9,687 nucleotides of DNA. Source: Bacillota bacterium (GTDB lineage Bacteria > Bacillota_A > Clostridia > Peptostreptococcales > Anaerovoracaceae). Of this stretch, positions 7,560 to 9,687 are shown piece after piece (the stretch's first letter is position 1; the number at the start of each line of letters is the position of its first letter). The stretch lies in the NCBI GenBank assembly GCA_017457585.1, contig JAFTHD010000115.1:1-9687 (forward strand). The letters run 5' to 3'. The position numbers were made by a program, and so were the translations under genes. Under the pieces are notes generated by a model. The model had not been told where the DNA came from. It did no database searches and saw only the letters and a program-made list of their open reading frames with translations.

Positions 7560-8962
7560 ATCACCCCCGATTCGGACAGCTTCTCCATGGCAGCTCCCTG
7601 CTCCAGGAGTTTCCAGTTGTTGTCGAACATGGACATCTGAAGTCCGTTTTCAAGTCCCAAGATAGCCCCTCGTATTTTCTCCGGCAGGAAGGGAACATCA
7701 CCGTAATACCTGCCCCTGCAGGTGAGAAAGTACTTGGCACGCTTCATGACGACACCCATCTTTTTCAGTTCATCGAAGCCTACCTGGCTGACCTTGCGCG
7801 CCCTGACGATCCGCTTGGCTGAAGTTGCCCCGATGCCGGGAATCTTGAGAAGATCCTCATAGGAAGCTCTGTTTATCTCTATCGGAAATCTGTCCAGATT
7901 CCTTATGGCCCAGGACACCTTCGGATCCATAGCCGGGTCAAGATTCTGCTCCCCGGAAGAGAAAAGATCGCTTGCTGTGAACCCGTAAAATCGCAGAAGC
8001 CAGTCTGCCTGATAGATTCGGTGCTCACGCTCTAAAGGTGGAGCTGAGGCTGCGTCGGGAAGAAGGCCTGACGTAACGACCGGAATATAGGCTGAGTAAT
8101 ATACCCTCTTCATCTTGAAGGTCCTGTACAGATTCTCACTGGTCGTCAGAATACTTGCATCGGTCTCTTTGCCCGCACCTATTATCATCTGTGTGGTCTG
8201 CCCTGCCGGCGCAAATGCACTGCCATCCCGCTTCTTCCTGTAAACCTGAGGCAGATTCCCAGAGTCTCCCACCGCCTTAAGCCCTACGAAATTCTCCGGC
8301 ACGTTCATCCTCTGCCCCTTGAACATGGTCCCGGCCCCTACAAGAGAACCCCGCTCTATGAGTGTATTCGTAATCTGTTTCATAGGCGTGAAAATCTGCT
8401 TCGGCTTCTTCTGAGGTGCAAAGGTTCTCAGGCTCTCTGCGTTTGGCATCTCGATGTTCACGCTGAGCCTGTCCGCCACAAGTCCGATTTCGTGGAGCAG
8501 CTCCGGGGAAACACCCGGTATGATCTTCGCATGGATGTACCCGGAAAACTGATACTCATACCTGAGTATGGATATCGCCTTCAGGATTCTCTCCGCAGTG
8601 TAATCCGGTGAGATTTCAACGGCAGAGCTTAAGAACAGCCCCTCTATGTAATTCCTTCTGTAGAACTCAATGGTCAGCTTTGCCAGTTCCTCCGGCTCAA
8701 AGCTTGCCCTCGGAAAATCGTTGTCACGTCTGTTCACACAGTAGGCACAGTTGTACTCGCACTTATTGGTAAAGAGCACCTTCAAAAGTGAAATGCACCT
8801 ACCGTCTGCGGACCAGGAATGACACAGTCCTGCAGCGGTTGCGCTGCCGATCGCACCGCTATTGCTCCTGCCTACACCGCTGCTGGAGCAGGAAACGTCG
8901 TACTTTGCGCTGTCGGCAAGAATCTTCAGTTTCTCCATGATCGCATTCATTGAAGTCGCCAT
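7556..8962 (-). CDS. Putative DNA modification/repair radical SAM protein (TIGR03916 type)
   Basis: 468 aa. The radical-SAM signature is CEYNCAYC (Cys68, Cys72, Cys75), which binds the 4Fe-4S cluster that cleaves S-adenosylmethionine. Ahead of it lies a family-typical stretch with KYDVSCSSSG and GLCHSWSADGRCISLLKVLF, holding three more cysteines (25, 47, 56). After the radical-SAM barrel, residues about 362-392 form a helix-hairpin-helix with PGIG (375-378), a non-specific DNA-binding fold. The radical chemistry is therefore presumably directed at DNA. The reaction is not known to me; repair of a damaged base is the usual suggestion. The start is supported by GGAGG six bases upstream of ATG 8962. 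The gene leads an operon, its stop overlaps the next start by 4 bp, and its promoter carries two LexA boxes. The family call is firm; the substrate is unknown. Confidence 0.93.
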   Translation of the reverse strand: MATSMNAIMEKLKILADSAKYDVSCSSSGVGRSNSGAIGSATAAGLCHSWSADGRCISLLKVLFTNKCEYNCAYCVNRRDNDFPRASFEPEELAKLTIEFYRRNYIEGLFLSSAVEISPDYTAERILKAISILRYEYQFSGYIHAKIIPGVSPELLHEIGLVADRLSVNIEMPNAESLRTFAPQKKPKQIFTPMKQITNTLIERGSLVGAGTMFKGQRMNVPENFVGLKAVGDSGNLPQVYRKKRDGSAFAPAGQTTQMIIGAGKETDASILTTSENLYRTFKMKRVYYSAYIPVVTSGLLPDAASAPPLEREHRIYQADWLLRFYGFTASDLFSSGEQNLDPAMDPKVSWAIRNLDRFPIEINRASYEDLLKIPGIGATSAKRIVRARKVSQVGFDELKKMGVVMKRAKYFLTCRGRYYGDVPFLPEKIRGAILGLENGLQMSMFDNNWKLLEQGAAMEKLSESGVI

Positions 8963-8982
8963 GATATACCTCCGGTAAAGGA

Positions 8983-9011
8983 ATTATATCATGGCGAGAA
9001 CGAATGTTCAA
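8983..9011 (-). promoter_or_regulatory. Promoter of the radical-SAM repair operon
   Basis: On the minus strand TTGAAC (9006-9011) is followed after exactly 17 bp by TATAAT (8983-8988). The -10 is preceded by TG one base upstream (TGATATAAT), the extended -10 motif. Transcription should start around 8976, giving a very short 5' leader before the GGAGG at 8969-8973 and the ATG at 8962. The -35 element is buried in the LexA boxes, so the promoter should be strong when derepressed. Confidence 0.8.
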
Positions 9012-9024
9012 GAACGGATGTTTA
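8997..9024. promoter_or_regulatory. Two abutting LexA/DinR (SOS) boxes
   Basis: The plus strand reads AGAACGAATGTTCA (8997-9010) directly followed by AGAACGGATGTTTA (9011-9024), a 14-bp tandem repeat identical at 12 positions. Each copy contains GAAC-RNRY-GTTY, the core of the Gram-positive LexA (DinR) consensus CGAACRNRYGTTYG; only the outermost C and G are not matched. The first box overlaps the -35 hexamer (9006-9011) and part of the spacer, and the second lies just upstream of it. LexA bound here would block RNA polymerase, and RecA-stimulated LexA cleavage after DNA damage would release it. The operator call is inferred from the motif, its position and the repair-type genes it controls. 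Confidence 0.82.
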
Positions 9025-9070
9025 CTCGGGCGCCCCTTCTGGTCTTACGGCTTATCCCGCAATTTGTCTT

Positions 9071-9089
9071 CTGCCGGCAGTCCCGGCAG
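9071..9089 (-). other. GC-rich hairpin in the gntR-radical SAM intergenic region
   Basis: CTGCCGG pairs with CCGGCAG across a 5-nt loop, about 50 bp after the GntR stop codon. No run of T follows on either strand, so it is not a convincing intrinsic terminator. It could stabilise the 3' end of the gntR transcript or be an operator. A separate 8-bp palindrome (GGGCGCCC) lies just beyond it towards the radical-SAM promoter. Apart from these, the promoter and the LexA boxes, I see nothing else in 8963-9137. Confidence 0.4.
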
Positions 9090-9137
9090 TTACGATATTT
9101 TATTCAGCTTTCGGACATTTCGCCGCCTCTGCTCCGG

Positions 9138-9687
9138 CTATACGCTTCCGCAGCGGCGCTCCTTCGTCCTGTTCATATGACGCTCCATGGCCTGTGCTCC
9201 CGACTTGACATCTCCGTCAACGAAAGCCTTAAAAATCGCCCTGTGCTCCTCCAGCACCTGCTGAAGATAGTCGTCATCGTATACGGAATCCGCGTTCTTA
9301 AACTTAACGATATTCTGATATGATGTGAGCAGCTTCTGTAGCTGTCTGTTGCCTGAGGCTTCGTAGATCACCTGATGAAATCCCGTGTTGATGGTGAGCA
9401 TCTTGTCTATGTCGTTTCGCAGTGTATAGAACTCCATAAACTCAAAGGTTTCTTCCAGTCTGTCCATCTGATCTTCGTCTATGCGCTCGATGGCCCACTT
9501 GACGGCCTGAATTTCACAGATCTTTCTGAGCTCGAACAGGTCCTGGTAATCCTGATCGCTCATTCCGACTACGAAGGCGCCTCTGTTTAATATCATCTCA
9601 ACGAGGCCGTCGGCTTCAAGCTGTTTTAGGGCTTCCCTTACAGGCGTCCTGCTGATCTGATACCTGCTGCAAAGCTCCTGTTCCGTA
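9138..9687 (-). CDS. GntR-family transcriptional regulator, FadR/FCD type (5' end outside window)
   Basis: Partial gene: the frame stays open to the window edge, so at least the first part of the winged-helix domain is missing. Upstream of the internal ATG at 9596 the frame reads TEQELCSRYQISRTPVREAL followed by KQLEADGLVE, the recognition-helix and wing region of GntR regulators (the TPVREAL motif is diagnostic). ATG 9596 is therefore not the true start. The rest is an all-helical FCD-type effector domain, with acidic and histidine residues in the expected places (FHQVIYEASGNRQL, EEHRAIFKAF, MERHM), which in this family bind a metal and a carboxylate ligand. The protein should be a cytoplasmic ligand-responsive dimeric repressor or activator. 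The ligand and targets cannot be read from here. It ends with TAG at 9138. The downstream operon has its own promoter, so co-transcription is not required. The family call is firm; the specific role is unknown. Confidence 0.93.
   Translation of the reverse strand, partial: TEQELCSRYQISRTPVREALKQLEADGLVEMILNRGAFVVGMSDQDYQDLFELRKICEIQAVKWAIERIDEDQMDRLEETFEFMEFYTLRNDIDKMLTINTGFHQVIYEASGNRQLQKLLTSYQNIVKFKNADSVYDDDYLQQVLEEHRAIFKAFVDGDVKSGAQAMERHMNRTKERRCGSV

Noticed and set aside
9071..9089. Intrinsic terminator of the GntR gene
   Set aside because: The stem is good but no T-run follows, so only a generic hairpin is listed.
8991..9323. Plus-strand open frame of 110 codons starting in the operator region
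   Set aside because: It overlaps the GntR gene antisense, would start inside the promoter/LexA region, and has no Shine-Dalgarno or family resemblance.

Overview
The window looks like the chromosome of an anaerobic, Clostridia-type member of the Bacillota. The evidence is strong AGGAGG-type ribosome binding sites, tight head-to-tail gene packing, TTGACA/TATAAT promoters, a Gram-positive-type LexA (DinR) operator, and protein families typical of Clostridia: a long peptidase-U32/DUF3656 protein, the TIGR03915/TIGR03916 pair and a DUF2156 protein. A glnS gene is present, which only some Firmicutes have. I cannot name the genus. No phage, transposon or CRISPR array is visible. Every gene reads on the minus strand, so transcription runs from high to low coordinates.

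In transcription order, the window opens with a 5'-truncated GntR/FCD-type regulator (9138-9687). After a 175-bp intergenic region comes an apparent DNA-repair operon. It encodes a radical-SAM protein with a C-terminal helix-hairpin-helix (7556-8962), its usual partner of the TIGR03915/DUF4130 type (6816-7559, overlapping by 4 bp), and a sirtuin (6058-6783). The operon promoter is extended -10 TATAAT with a -35 of TTGAAC at 17 bp. The -35 is covered by two abutting 14-bp copies of a Gram-positive LexA box, so the operon is probably SOS-induced. This is the most interesting signal in the window: a largely uncharacterised radical-SAM repair or modification system with a visible damage-response operator.

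A hairpin and an extended -10 promoter separate the sirtuin from a second unit: surE (5170-5934), a DUF2156 protein (4231-5166) and glnS (2573-4219). Gaps here are 3 bp or an overlap, so these three are likely one operon. The glnS start is fixed by an AGGAGG that overlaps the stop codon of the gene before it. After a 124-bp gap comes a U32-family protein (229-2448), probably an RlhA-like RNA hydroxylation factor. It carries an unusual in-frame 30-bp tandem repeat (four copies) immediately before its conserved cysteine cluster.

The last 228 bp hold no gene but are dense in signals. Two strong tandem promoters (TTGACA-18-TAATAT and TTGACA-17-TATACT), a GC-rich hairpin and a TTGAAAACT leader motif suggest that an rRNA (or tRNA) operon starts just beyond coordinate 1 on the minus strand. 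A 15-bp-stem terminator-like inverted repeat encloses the first promoter in its loop. It could stop read-through from the U32 gene while leaving the promoter's own transcripts untouched.
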